In this document: positions 35,322 to 46,871 of the stretch, piece after piece | How the letters are laid out: the number at the start of each line of letters is the position of its first letter | How positions within the stretch are numbered: position 1 is the first letter of the stretch | DNA from: Mytilus trossulus | Taxonomy: Eukaryota > Mollusca > Bivalvia > Mytilida > Mytilidae | Assembly: GCF_036588685.1 (NCBI RefSeq) | Contig: NC_086384.1 | Span: forward strand, 59,192,110 to 59,256,109 | Reading direction: 5' to 3' | Length of the DNA stretch: 64,000 bases | The notes under the pieces: model-generated | Database searches by the model: none | What the model was told of the DNA's origin: nothing | What the model saw: only the letters and a program-made list of their open reading frames with translations | Translations under genes and position numbers: made by a program

Positions 35322-36216
35322 ATGATGTGTTCAAAAAACGTTTACAGGATCTTTTTCTGTTTGTTTTTTGATTTTTTCAACTTATTCAAGTTTGCACTAA
35401 GTGGAGCTCCAGCAGGGTGTGCGTTGGACGACACGGCCAGTTTGATTGGTCGTTTTGATTGCGAGTTTAATTCTGTATCTTTCCCCCTTGTAATGACAGA
35501 TTTCTCCTCTCCAGATCCACAAAGAATCCGGATCTATAACGTATCAGGAACGTTAAGTTCTCCGTCATTTTCTGGATTCAGTTCATTCAATACAGGAACA
35601 ATAGATACTGACTACCCAACGTTACTAGAAATCGAATGTGTTAATGGCGGAACATTGGATATAAGTGCCGGAACGTTTACGGGTATGGATTACATCCAGG
35701 AATTCTATATCACCAATTGTGTTATACCCGACTTACCAGATAACGTTTTCACCGATTTCGGAACGCTGAATTATTTCAAGATTGAAGGAGGTTCTATTGG
35801 AGTTACTCAAACCAACAGTTTAAATGGATTAAATGTTGCAAGGTCTAGTTCACCCACTCCACTAGGAGCATTCATAATCTACAACTCTCCCATCATTACT
35901 GGAGAGCTGGCATCTGGTTTCCTAAACCCTTTGACAACGGTAACAACAATCATGCTGAAGAATACTGGCCTAGATTCTATAGAAGCCAATATGTTCTCCC
36001 AAAATACATTAGTCCGTAACTTAAGTATTGCAGGAAACAATTTTCAAGTGCTTCCCACCAACATATTTTCTGGATTAGATGCGCTAATGTTTCTAGACAT
36101 GAGTGATGTCCCCTTTAATTGTAGTTGTTCTAATGCTTGGTTTCTTGATTATTTAGTTGAACATGACATCAGTATAGTGGGAGCAGCTGTCTGTAGCGAG
36201 CCTTCGTCGTACAATT
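35322..36216 (+). CDS. LRR-A exon 1 (signal peptide, LRR, C-cap)
   Basis: ATG at 35322; the paralogs start at the matching place relative to their signal peptides. Ends TACAATT before donor GTAAGTG at 36217, phase 1. Reading through would stop at 36234-36236. The last 20 or so bases found the 40-bp array. Confidence 0.85.
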
Positions 36217-39200
36217 GTAAGTGCATACTCCAATAGCGAGCCTTCGTCGTACAATTGTAAGTACATACTCCACTACCGAGCCTTCGTCTTACAATTGTAA
36301 GTACATACTCCACTAGCGAGCCTTCGTCATACAATTGTAAGTACATACTCCACTAGCGAGCCTTCCTTATATAATAGTAAGTACATACTCCACTAGCGAG
36401 CCTTCCTTATATAATTGTAAGTACATACTCCACTAGCGAGCCTTCCTCATACAATTATAAGTACATACTCCACTAGCGAGCCTTTGTCATATATTTGTAA
36501 GTACATACTCCACTAGCGAGCCTTCGTCATACAATTGTAAGTACATACTCCACTAGCGAGCCTTCCTTATATAATTGTAAGTACATACTCCACTAGCGAG
36601 CCTTCGTCATACAATTGTAAGTACATTCTCCACTAGCGAGCCTTCGTCATACAATTGTAAGTAAATACTCCACTAGCGAGCCTTCGTCATATAATTGTAA
36701 GTACATACTCCACTAGCGAGCCTTCGTCATATAATTGTAAGTACATACTCCACTAGCGAGCCTTCGTCATATAATTGTAAGCACATACTCTACTAGCGAG
36801 CCTTCGTCATAAAATTGTAAGTACATACTCCACTAGCGGGCTGTCGTCATACAATTGTAAGTACATACTCCACTAGCGAGTCTTCGTCTTACATTTGTAA
36901 GTACATACTCCACTAGCGAGCCTTCGTCATACAATTATAAGTACATACTCCACTAGCGAGCCTTCGTCATACAATTGTAAGTACATACTCCACTAGCGAG
37001 CCTTCGTCATACAATTATAAGTACATACTCCACTAGCGAGCCTTCGTCATACAATTGTAAGTACATACTCCACTAGATGGCCATCTTTGTGTAATTCTAA
37101 GTACATGCTCTACTAGCGGGCTATCGTTATATATTGATAAGAACATGCTCTACTAGCGGGCTATCGTTATATAATTATCAGAACATACTCCTCTAGCGGG
37201 CTATCGTTATATAATTTATAAGTACATACTCCTCTAGCGGGCTATCGTTATATAGTTATTAGTACATAATCCTCTAGCGGGCTATCGTTATAAAATTAAA
37301 AGTACATACTCCACTAGCGGGTCATCTTTATATAATTATAAGTACATACTCCACTAGCGGGCTATCGTTATATAATTATAAGTACATACTCCTCTAGCGG
37401 GATATCGTTATATAATTATAAGTACATACTCCTCTAGCGGGCTATCGTTATATAATTGTAAGTACATACTCCTCTAGCGGGCTATCGTTATATAATTATA
37501 AGTACATACTCCTCTAGCGGGCCTCCGTCGTACAATTGTAAGTTCATACTCCACTAGCGGACTATCGTTATATAATTATAAGTACATACTCCTCTAGCGG
37601 GCTATCGTTATATAATTATAAGTACATACTCCTCTAGCGGGCTATCGTTATATAATTATAAGTACATACTCCTCTAGCGGGCTATCGTTCTATAATTGTA
37701 AGTACATACTCCACTAGCGAGCCTCCGTCGTACAATTGTAAGTTCATACTCCACTAGCGAGTCTTCGTCGTACAATTGTAAGTACATACTCTACTAGCGA
37801 GCCTTCGTCGTACAATTGTAAGTACATACTCTACTAGCGGGCTATCGTTATATAATTATAAGTACATACTCCTCTAGCGGGCTATCGTTCTATAATTGTA
37901 AGTACATACTCCACTAGCGAGCCTTCGTCGTATAATTGTAAGTACATACTCCACTAGCGAGCCTTCGCCGTACAATTGTAAGTACATACTCTACTAGCGA
38001 GCCTTCGTCGTACAATTGTAAGTACATACTCTACTAGCGGGCTATCGTTATATAATTATAAGTACATACTCCTCTAGCGGGCTATCGTTCTATAATTGTA
38101 AGTACATACTCCACTAGCGAGCCTTCGTCGTACAATTGTAAGTACATACTCTACTAGCGGGCTATCGTTATATAATTATAAGTACATACTCCTCTAGCGG
38201 GCTATCGTTCTATAATTGTAAGTACATACTCCACTAGCGAGCCTTCGTCGTACAATTGTAAGTACATTCTCCACTAGCGAGCCTTCGTCGTACAATTGTA
38301 AGTACATACTCCACTAGCGGGCTATCGTTATATAATTATAAGTACATACTCCTCTAGCGGGCTATCGTTATATAATTGTAAGTACATACTCCTCTAGCGG
38401 GCTATCGTTATATAATTATAAGTACATACTCCTCTAGCGGGCTATCGTTCTATAATTGTAAGCACATACTCCACTAGCGAGCCTCCGTCGTACAATTGTA
38501 AGTTCATACTCCACTAGCGAGCCTTCGTCGTACAATTGTAAGTACATACTCCACTAGCGAGCCTTCGTCGTACAATTGTAAGTAAATACTCTACTAGCGA
38601 GCCTTCGTCGTACAATTGTAAGTACATACTCTACTAGCGGGCTATCGTTATATAATTATAAGTACATACTCCTCTAGCGGGCTATCGTTCTATAATTGTA
38701 AGTACATACTCCACTAGCGAGCCTTCGTCGTACAATTGTAAGTACATACTCTACTAGCGAGCCTTCGTCGTACAATTGTAAGTGCATACTCTACTAGCGG
38801 GCTAACGTTTTATAATTATAAGTACATACTCCTCTAGCGGGCTATCGTTCTATAATTGTAAGTACATACTCCACTAGCGAGCCTTCGTCGTACAATTGTA
38901 AGTACATACTCCACTAGCGAGCCTTCGTCGTACAATTGTAAGTACATACTCCACTAGCGGGCTATCGTTATATAATTATAAGTACATACTCCTCTAGCGG
39001 GCTATCGTTATATAATTGTAAGTACATACTCCACTAGCGGGCTATCGTTATATAATTGTAAGTACATACTCCTCTAGCGGGCTATCGTTATATAATTATA
39101 AGTTCATACTCCTCTAGCGGGCTATCGTTCTATAATTGTAAGTACATACTCCACTAGCGAGCCTCCGTCGTACAATTGTAAGTTCATACTCCACTAGCGA

Positions 39201-41634
39201 GCCTTCGTCGTACAATTGTAAGTACATACTCTACTAGCGAGCCTTCGTCGTACAATTGTAAGTACATACTCTACTAGCGGGCTATCGTTATATAATTATA
39301 AGTACATACGCCTCTGGCGGGCTATCGTTCTATAATTGTAAGTACATACTCCACTAGCGAGCCTTCGTCGTATAATTGTAAGTACATACTCCACTAGCGA
39401 GCCTTCGTCGTACAATTGTAAGTACATACTCTACTAGCGAGCCTTCGTCGTACAATTGTAAGTACATACTCTACTAGCGAGCCTTCGTCGTACAATTGTA
39501 AGTACATACTCTACTAGCGGGCTATCGTTATATAATTATAAGTACATACTCCTCTAGCGGGCTGTCGTTCTATAATTGTAAGTACATACTCCACTAGCGA
39601 GCCTTCGTCGTACAATTGTAAGTGCATACTCTACTAGCGGGCTAACGTTATATAATTATAAGTACATACTCCTCTAGCGGGCTATCGTTCTATAATTGTA
39701 AGTTCATACTCCACTAGCGAGCCTTCGTCGTACAATTGTAAGTACATACTCCACTAGCGAGCCTTTCTCGTACAATTGTAAGTACATACTCCACTAGCGG
39801 GCTATCGTTCTATAATTGTAAGTACATACTCCTCTAGCTGGTCACCTTTATATAAACTCCTCTCATATTCACTGTCCCCATAATCCTAAGTGTATGCTCC
39901 ACTTTCTTACTGAAACTTTTTAGAAATTATTAAGTCTTAACATATTTATGTTTAGTTGATTAGGAAACAACTTATTGCAACTTATATGAATACTTTTTTA
40001 CTTTGCGGGTGCGAGTGCTGCCTTGAAGCGGCATCAGCCTGCTCTTTTTTTGTAAATCTGCAAGGGTGTCTTTAATGTGCAAGAGATAGGGCTCTCTCTT
40101 AACACGGGCCAGTCATTTATCGTCCCCTGTCGACGGATTATCATCGTTTCCCTAAGACCATACTTGCAAATTGTGTCAAGAGAGAGCCGAAAATTCAGTT
40201 CCTGAAATTTTCATATTAAGAAGCCGTGTCTTCAACATTCATCATCAACTTGATTGAAGGCCTATCTATAAAATTACTTGCTGGTGACTTGTGTCGTGCC
40301 AAACATATCATTTATTTAATTTATCAATTATTTATTTCATTTCAGTACAAAGAGCGACAATATTCCAAGATGAAAACTGTCCTTATGATCCTTGTGGAAA
40401 TATCCCAGGTCAGTAGATCTCTTAATATATGGAATGTATTTGATTCAACCACTAAATGATTTTGATAGATATTGCTAGAACGTGAACGTTGTTCTTTAAT
40501 AAAATGTTGAGAATGCATGTTACTAAGATGTTAATGAATTCAGTGTTCACAAATAAATGTCATTGGCTACGCCATTCGGGAATCTTGAAATCACAAGCGC
40601 GTTAAACCCAACCTACTAACGTGTTTACAATGTTGTGACAAACTTAGAACACGGGTGTTAAAACATTTGACTTTTCTACTCTTTACATAAGTATTCCCCA
40701 TTCCAAATTAAAAAGAGGTCGTATTGCTTTGTTTAATAATTGAATGTCCAATGTAGATACAAATATCTTTTCGTAGGGACAGATAAATCCTTTTTTCTGA
40801 AACAAAATCACTCTGATGACGTGTTTTTCAACAATCTATCTTATGTCGTAACTATAATCCGGTTCCCTTTTCACACATGAAACCTACACAATTAGACAAT
40901 TTACCGGGTTTGTAATACAATGTAACATGAGCAACATGACGGGTGCAACATGTGGAGAAAAATCTGCTGATTCTTCCTGAGCACATTGAATCGCCCAAGT
41001 CTTTTGGTGGGGTTCATGTTGCGTAATATTTAGTTTACTATATGTCGTTTCTTGTGTTAAACTTACAATTTGCCTGTTGACCATGCATGGCGTTGTAATT
41101 TTATTTTTGATCTGTGAGTTTGAATGTCCCACTGGTATCTTTCGCCCATCTTTTGTTGATGTACAATTTTGAATATCTTTGTTTTCAGGTATAAATGCAG
41201 ATCCGCGATGTCATACGATTTTCCAAGTGTTCGGATATGTTGTCACATGTGGTTGTTTACTCATGACATTGATGGCCATTTATCTGTACCTTAACACCCG
41301 ACTGCATATTGCTATGCCAAAATTCCGACTAGAACAGAAGAAAAAGAACGCTTGGATTAAAGTACAAGACTCACTTTACAAAGGTGTGGTCAATATGATT
41401 CCACCAGCTTCGACAGGAGTAAACGGAGTTAAACTGCCTCCTATTAAGAGAGCAATGAGGAAGAGATTCTCATCCCCGAACGTGATACAGCATTCTGATC
41501 TTCCTAACAATTCTGATCTGGAAAAAAATGATTTGGAAAAAGAAATTAATGAAAAAGACAACATTGCTCCTTTTGGAAATAGTTACTCGACAAATGAAAT
41601 GAGTAACAAATCAAAAACGGATTCAGAAGTGTAA
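35322..41634 (+). CDS. LRR-A: secreted-ectodomain leucine-rich-repeat single-pass membrane protein, 467 residues
   Basis: Three exons: 35322-36216, 40346-40408, 41189-41634, all joined in phase 1. The N-terminus has a hydrophobic signal-like stretch (residues 7-26) before GAPAGC. Exon 1 carries leucine-rich repeats, clearest at residues 200-262 (L-x-x-L-x-I-x-x-N-x-F pattern), and an LRR C-terminal cap with Cys267-x-Cys269, Trp273 and Cys291. Exon 2 adds two cysteines (NCPYDPC). Exon 3 encodes a membrane span at about 333-354, then a basic cytoplasmic tail with KKKNAWIKVQ (370-379), PPAST (391-395) and an acidic, Asn-rich end. The protein presumably sits at the cell surface with the LRR outside; a recognition role (innate immunity or adhesion) is inference from the fold only. 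First of three paralogs in tandem. Confidence 0.85.
36198..39840 (+). repeat. 40-bp tandem array spanning the LRR-A exon 1 donor, about 90 copies
   Basis: Unit GCGAGCCTTCGTCGTACAATT|GTAAGTACATACTCCACTA, where the bar marks the splice site. The exon half (AGCGAGCCTTCGTCGTACAATT) is the true end of exon 1. Two subfamilies alternate. One keeps the donor (CAATT|GTAAGT). The other, GCGGGCTATCGTTATATAATT then ATAAGTACATACTCCTCTA, has GT changed to AT and so a dead donor. A hybrid (CGTTCTATAATTGTAAGT) has regained or kept GT. Copies at 36240-37080 are mostly of the first type and those after 37090 are mixed. Confidence 0.95.
39841..40345 (+). other. end of LRR-A intron 1
   Basis: Includes a probable dispersed repeat at about 40005-40200 (GCGGCATCAGCCTGCTC, AACACGGGCCAGTCATTTAT), of a kind I recall from several molluscs; identity uncertain. 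Ends at acceptor TTATTTCATTTCAG. Confidence 0.4.
40346..40408 (+). CDS. LRR-A exon 2
   Basis: 63 bp, phase 1-1. Encodes QRATIFQDENCPYDPCGNIP with shared codons at both ends. Homologous in place, phase and Cys spacing to LRR-B exon 2 (ECEIPDPC) and, more loosely, LRR-C exon 2. Donor CCAG|GTCAGT. Confidence 0.8.
40409..41188 (+). other. LRR-A intron 2
   Basis: 780 bp, no repeat array. Minus-strand frame at 40884-41132 is not supported. Confidence 0.6.
41189..41634 (+). CDS. LRR-A exon 3 (membrane span and cytoplasmic tail)
   Basis: Acceptor TTTGTTTTCAG. Encodes INADPRCHTIFQVFGY, a hydrophobic span, then the tail. Stop TAA at 41632-41634. Confidence 0.85.
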
Positions 41635-41756
41635 ATGTCAAGCGGACAATGATTATGTACATGTACAGTACACGGATATATTGCACGTGAAGACATTGGC
41701 CAATTAAGGTAAACGGTAGATAAATCAAATGATTTAAATGAGACAAGTGAACGTAA

Positions 41757-41869
41757 AATAAAGCAAATCGCCATTTATAGCTTGCTTTTTATACAATGTG
41801 ATTTGGACAGAGAGTTGTCTCATCATCGGCATTTATATACCACATCTTCTTATTTATATTGAAAATAAA
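41757..41869 (+). terminator. polyadenylation signals of LRR-A
   Basis: AATAAA at 41757-41762 and again at 41864-41869, 120-230 bp after the stop. The stretch between them holds a dispersed-repeat piece (GACAGAGAGTTGTCTCATC). Confidence 0.5.
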
Positions 41870-42561
41870 ATAAAAGAGTAACACATTTTATACAAGCAGT
41901 CATTGACAATTGTAACCATTGAGTGTCGCAATGCTGTATTATTCTAGCTCGGAGCCTCCCTTTTTCTCTCTACTTGTTATATTTTGCACATTATTCCGTA
42001 TTGACTAGGATTGACATTTTTCCTGTCGTAGGTCGATAGTTTTCTCCGGTTACCCCCGAGTTCCTCAAGCAATAAACACATGTATAAACATGTTAATGAA
42101 AGCGGGAGAAAAAAAACAACAATTTTTGGAGCCCATTATATTATTCTCTTTTCTGTTAACCAAACCCGGATTTTGTAATTGTTCACCTCTGAACTTTTGT
42201 TTTAAAGTTTCATTAAGAATTATAATAACAGATACAGAACACAAACAAACGCATCTTACAAAAATATTCAAACACAATTTACCGATCTGAGAGATCTCAC
42301 AGTCATTGACATCTTCAACGCAAATTACAACTAAAAAATTCATGTACATGTAGTTCAGTGGTTGTCGTTTGTTAATGTGTTACATATTTGATTTTCGTCC
42401 ATTTTGTTATATAAATATTAAGGCCGTTAGTTTTCTCGTTTGAATTGTTTTACATTGTCATATCAGGGTCTTTTATAGCTGACTATGCGGTTTGTGCTTT
42501 GCTCATTGATGAAGGCCGTAAGGTGACCTGTAGTTGTGTATGTATGTGTAATTTGGTAAAC
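41870..42561. other. intergenic with dispersed-repeat pieces
   Basis: 42355-42540 (GTGGTTGTCGTTTGTTAATG, ATTAAGGCCGTTAGTTTTCT, GAAGGCCGTAAGGTGACC) is a recurring mussel-type dispersed repeat in the orientation opposite to 50030-50200. No gene seen. Confidence 0.5.
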
Positions 42562-43040
42562 GGACAGAAAGTCACAGGACAAAAAGTCACAGGACATAAA
42601 GTCACAAATTTGGTAGGACAAAAAGTCACAAATAATCTGTTGACAATTATTTGAATATATAAGAAAAATATCTTGAAATATTTACTTTTTAATACATATA
42701 TTCATATTAAAGTGTAGGAAATGTGTCATTATAAATGAAAAATTAGGATTTATTTAATTTTAATCATGCAAAGGGTATATTTCTTGGCACAATGAAGCCA
42801 TTTAAGTGCAAAGTCATGTTGACATTTTGTTGTTTTAACAATTGTTTGATCATCTTTGATATTTTTTGGATAAATTTTGTTTACAATGTTGATCTATATA
42901 CAATAGGTAAAAAAAAATACAAAAATATTTTTGTAGAAATAAATGTTTTTTATTCAAAGAAAATTTTCAGAAAAAATGAATTGTGACTTTTTGTCCTGTG
43001 ACTTTTTGTCCGTGACTTTTTGTCCTGTGACTTTCTGTCC
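42562..43040. mobile_element. foldback element whose arms are 15-bp tandem repeats
   Basis: Left arm GGACAGAAAGTCACAGGAC repeats the motif GTCACAGGACAAAAA three to four times. The right arm (42983-43040) is the inverse, GTGACTTTTTGTCCT, repeated four times. AT-rich interior, no coding frame that I trust. Confidence 0.8.
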
Positions 43041-43779
43041 TACATTCTGTAATTTTGGTCTCTTGTGGACAGTTGTCTCATTGGGAATCATTCACTTTTT
43101 TATATGTATCAAAGACTAAAATATCAATTTGAATCCATCATACCCAACTATTTCAGTCCTATTCAGGACCGATAACTCTGTCGATAGATATTATAGGGTA
43201 TACAATATTGTTAAATCCAGATCAATCGTATCATACGTCTCTGCTGGAATGTATACAATAACTCTTTTTTTAACACAATTTAAACTTTATATCGATTCAT
43301 TGCCTGGATTTAGCTTTAACTATTGAATTAAAAAATAAATAACAATAAAATCATATTCAATGATCGAAATTCATTTAAATTAAAATTTGAATCAGAATAA
43401 TTTGAAATAATTATAGAAACATATAAATATTTGAATGCCTTTTAAGCAAAGAAATTTTCATAATATTTATATTCTCCTAAAGTTTATTATGAACCATACT
43501 TCTTCTGATTTGACACGGGTAGGAGAAGATATTAATTTGTACATTTATGAAAACTTTTGTGTATCACAAAATTTAAACTCTGGTAATACATGTATACACA
43601 CTGACAGGATGTTGAATGTCACCTGGTTGCTTTTGGTTTGCACGTCTACCTGACAATATATTATGATGTAACATTTAACCCAAGTTAGATTTCACCTGTT
43701 CGGTCAAGGAATGTAAAGGTATAGAATATTAATCTATTATAATTGGACATCATTTTTTTTTCTCTTAGGATGAAAATAT
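43041..43779. other. intergenic, no gene seen
   Basis: Starts with a dispersed-repeat piece (TCTCTTGTGGACAGTTGTCT). Short frames at 43129-43326 and 43435-43653 lack splice or homology support. Confidence 0.4.
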
Positions 43780-44820
43780 GGGAAAAGGGCGTATTGCATT
43801 TCCGCTATTTTTTCAAAGTTCCAATACTACGTTTCCGCAAATTTAAAGTATACGTTTCCGCAATTTGTAATTATTACTTTTCCGCAAATTTACCTGGTAA
43901 ATTATAAGAATTGAATTTACATATATGATAAATTATTTATTTTTTTATTTTTAATAAAGAAAATGTTCTGATCTCAGTATAGCTACAATTTACTAGATAT
44001 AACTAGTTGACTCGGATAAGGATGAGTTAAACTTCATTGAGACATCTTTGGTTTGGCTTACTTGCCAACTGACATGATTGAAGAATGCTTTTTTGAATTA
44101 ATTGTCGATGTTCAACTGACGATAAATGCATGAGGTCTGCCGATTATATATATATCGGAATTTTATATAGATGGCAATTGAGATTTCAACCAAACAGTTG
44201 GGTATCACCTCCTGACCCCGACGAAAAGAGAACAACTAATGGTGTCGAGTCTTTTTGTGCCTACCTGAAGGAGCAGTTTTACGCTAGCCATCCTACCATA
44301 TTTGTCTTTGCCAATGTGTTATTGAAACTGAAGAGTTTTAGACAACATCTTACATAAAGATGAGAACTCTAACCGTAAAAGCACCCGTTCGGAAATATGA
44401 AAAGGTGAAAATGGACTTCCTTCCTGAACAAAATACAAAACTTGTAAACGTTGAATATGCTACTATGGACTATGTACGACGTGTTGGCTACAAATATTCT
44501 GCCAGAACTGACTTATGAACTCATATCAAGATATTTTTGAACATACGTTTTCATACATTTTAATGATGTAGTTTACTTACATGTTATGATGGCCTTTAAC
44601 TTACTACATATTGATCTTTTATTATAGCTTTGCTTTCGATCAATAGGTTTTCCTTAATTATTTGCGGAAAAGTAATAATTTACTTTTTCCGGAATAGTTA
44701 CTTTTTTTCCGGAAAAGTAAGATAATTATTTGCGGAAACGTCAACTTTTTTTTCCGGAAACGTCATCTTTTTTTCGCGGAAAAGTAATGCCAATTTGCGG
44801 AAACGTAAAACGCCGGAAAA
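43780..44820 (+). mobile_element. MULE-like DNA transposon relic with TTTCCGC subterminal repeats
   Basis: Ends are related inverse sequences: GGGCGTATTGCATTTCCGCT on the left and GCGGAAACGTAAAACGCC on the right. Inside each end, TTTCCGCAAATT (left) or its inverse AATTTGCGGAAA (right) recurs several times. TACGTTTCCGCAAATT at about 43848 pairs exactly with AATTTGCGGAAACGTA near 44790. Between them lies a transposase C-terminal remnant. About 1 kb, so mostly deleted. Confidence 0.65.
44130..44518 (+). pseudogene. C-terminal remnant of a MULE-type transposase-like protein, one frameshift
   Basis: First frame contains NGVESFCAYLKEQF and SHPTIFVFANVLLKL. After a frameshift near 44340 the next frame runs YIKMRTL to GYKYSARTDL and stops at 44516-44518. 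The pattern N-(A/G)-x-ESF-x-A-x-x-x-x-x-FY-x-x-HP-x-IF-x-F, followed by YIK-R, is one I associate with Mutator-like transposon proteins of invertebrates. The N-terminal catalytic part is absent, so it is not functional. Confidence 0.6.
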
Positions 44821-46871
44821 TATTTGTTTTGGTCTAAAAGGAATGTTTAATATATTTTTAAAGAAAAATAGAATATAAACATTTTTAAAAAAAGAAGAGA
44901 ATTTTTTTTAAATTATATATATTGTAAACTTTTGTCTGGTAATAGTATCTCCTGGATGAATATCTGTCAAAATAAATGTTCCCGTGTCACACTTAAAATA
45001 TTTTTTTTTTATTAAGAAATTTTGAAATCAATGATATCGAAATATCACTAAAGGAAAATAACAGAAACATCAGAGATTCTTTATGAAAAATAAGATATGA
45101 TCTAGGAAAGTCTTAATATAGAAATCATTGATTTGATGCAGCATTCCCATATGATACATCAGCCGCCATTTTGAAAAATCTCGGAAAATTCCCTTTTTTA
45201 AGTCGATGTTTGACCGAATTTGCCCTGAAATTAAACTTTTTTAAGTAGTATTTTTCGCCAGCTACATGTTTGAATATACTTGATCGATTTGCAAAGTTTG
45301 TGTTTTATTTACAGAATTTCTTTATTTGTTGTAAAAGTAGACATGGGTATGGGTAATTTAGCATTGAGTCAACGGAGAAATGACGAGAAAAAGTGCATGT
45401 TTTACGATGTCGATTTGACCGAATTTAATCAAAAATTAAACTGTGAGGACCAACATTGTTTGATAGAAATATGTTTGAATATCAAGGATTGATTTGCAAA
45501 AGTGAGAAAACGGATCAGGTTTATGAGAAAATTAAACTTTACAACAACAAATGGAAGTTTTTAACGACCTTGACTGGCTATTTTAAACTTTATTGAAGCA
45601 TAAATGCATTTTATATGGGGAAATATAATACAAAATGGCGGCTATTATACGTCACAAAAGTCACGTGATGTCCAACTTAGTTGGATATGTCCATGAACTA
45701 AGTGAAAAAAAAAGTCATAAACAGTCAGAGAAAACATGATTTTGTGCGATGGCAAGATATAAGTAGTGGTACGTGTAGTTAATGTTCATAACTGTAAAGA
45801 AATGCTATTTAGTAATCATGACTGTTTTAATTTATTTATTACGAAATTAATATTTTTACCAATAGACACAATATCTAACGATCTGATCACAGTGGGTAAG
45901 TGATAACATAGTTAAATAAGTTTAGTTAAAGGGTCGATACGTTTACACTGATCGTAGTCTAAGTTTACTGACTCTATAAACCATATCACTGTACACATGT
46001 GTATTGCAAAAAGATTTCTTATAGTAGAGACAACTTTCCAAACAAAATATGTTTTTCTATGAAAAAATCTACTGGGGGTTTGCAGTCTAATATTTGTGTT
46101 AACGACATACTTCCATGTTCTAAAAGCAGTTGTTAAATGAGTAGGTCCGGTATTAACTAAAATGCTAAAATGATTTGAGTATTTTATCATGACTTAATGA
46201 TGCTAGTACCCAATGTATTGTCAAAAACAGCCCGTATTTATGTACAAGCAGTATTCTACTTTCTAATAAATAACTAAAAGTTTAAATTTTAACAATTTTG
46301 TAAAACTGCTATATTTTGGGGCCAAAAAAGGGGTCTTACCGGATCTTTTCCTTTGTCTTGATGAATTACTTAAACGAAAAAGGTATATTACGAAAAAAAA
46401 CTATTTTGGAACGCAAATAGTAGACCCATGAACTACTAAAAAGGATGAGTGGTTACATGTCAATACGACCAAGGAGAATCGTCTGATCATTTATCAGTGA
46501 AATGTTATATATTATTAGTTTCATTAAATTATTTGTCCATGGTGAAAAGTTGCCTCATTATCATTCAAACCATCTCCATAATTTAGCTGGTTTGACACGA
46601 AGGGTCACCTTTCGTACCTCGTCTATAAACCTGCAAAAACTCTGAATTTCCATATGTGTGTATATTATTATACTCTTCACAGAGCTCCAAGCTGTGTAAT
46701 CCTCAATCAGAAAACAGGTATTCCCGATAACTTTTCTAAGTCAATGACTATCATTGATCCAATGATGCCTAACTAGATCTAAATATTTTATTCTTTAAAA
46801 CGATAGTCTGAAGCACATCTTAATTTGGATACTTCCATTGTGCCAATTGCGTCCATTTAAGGGACTATATA
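44821..46871. other. intergenic, no gene seen
   Basis: AT-rich. A partial tandem duplication (GTCGATTTGACCGAATTT at 45408, compare GTCGATGTTTGACCGAATT at 45202) suggests a degraded repeat. A minus-strand frame at 45912-46190 is unsupported. Confidence 0.35.
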
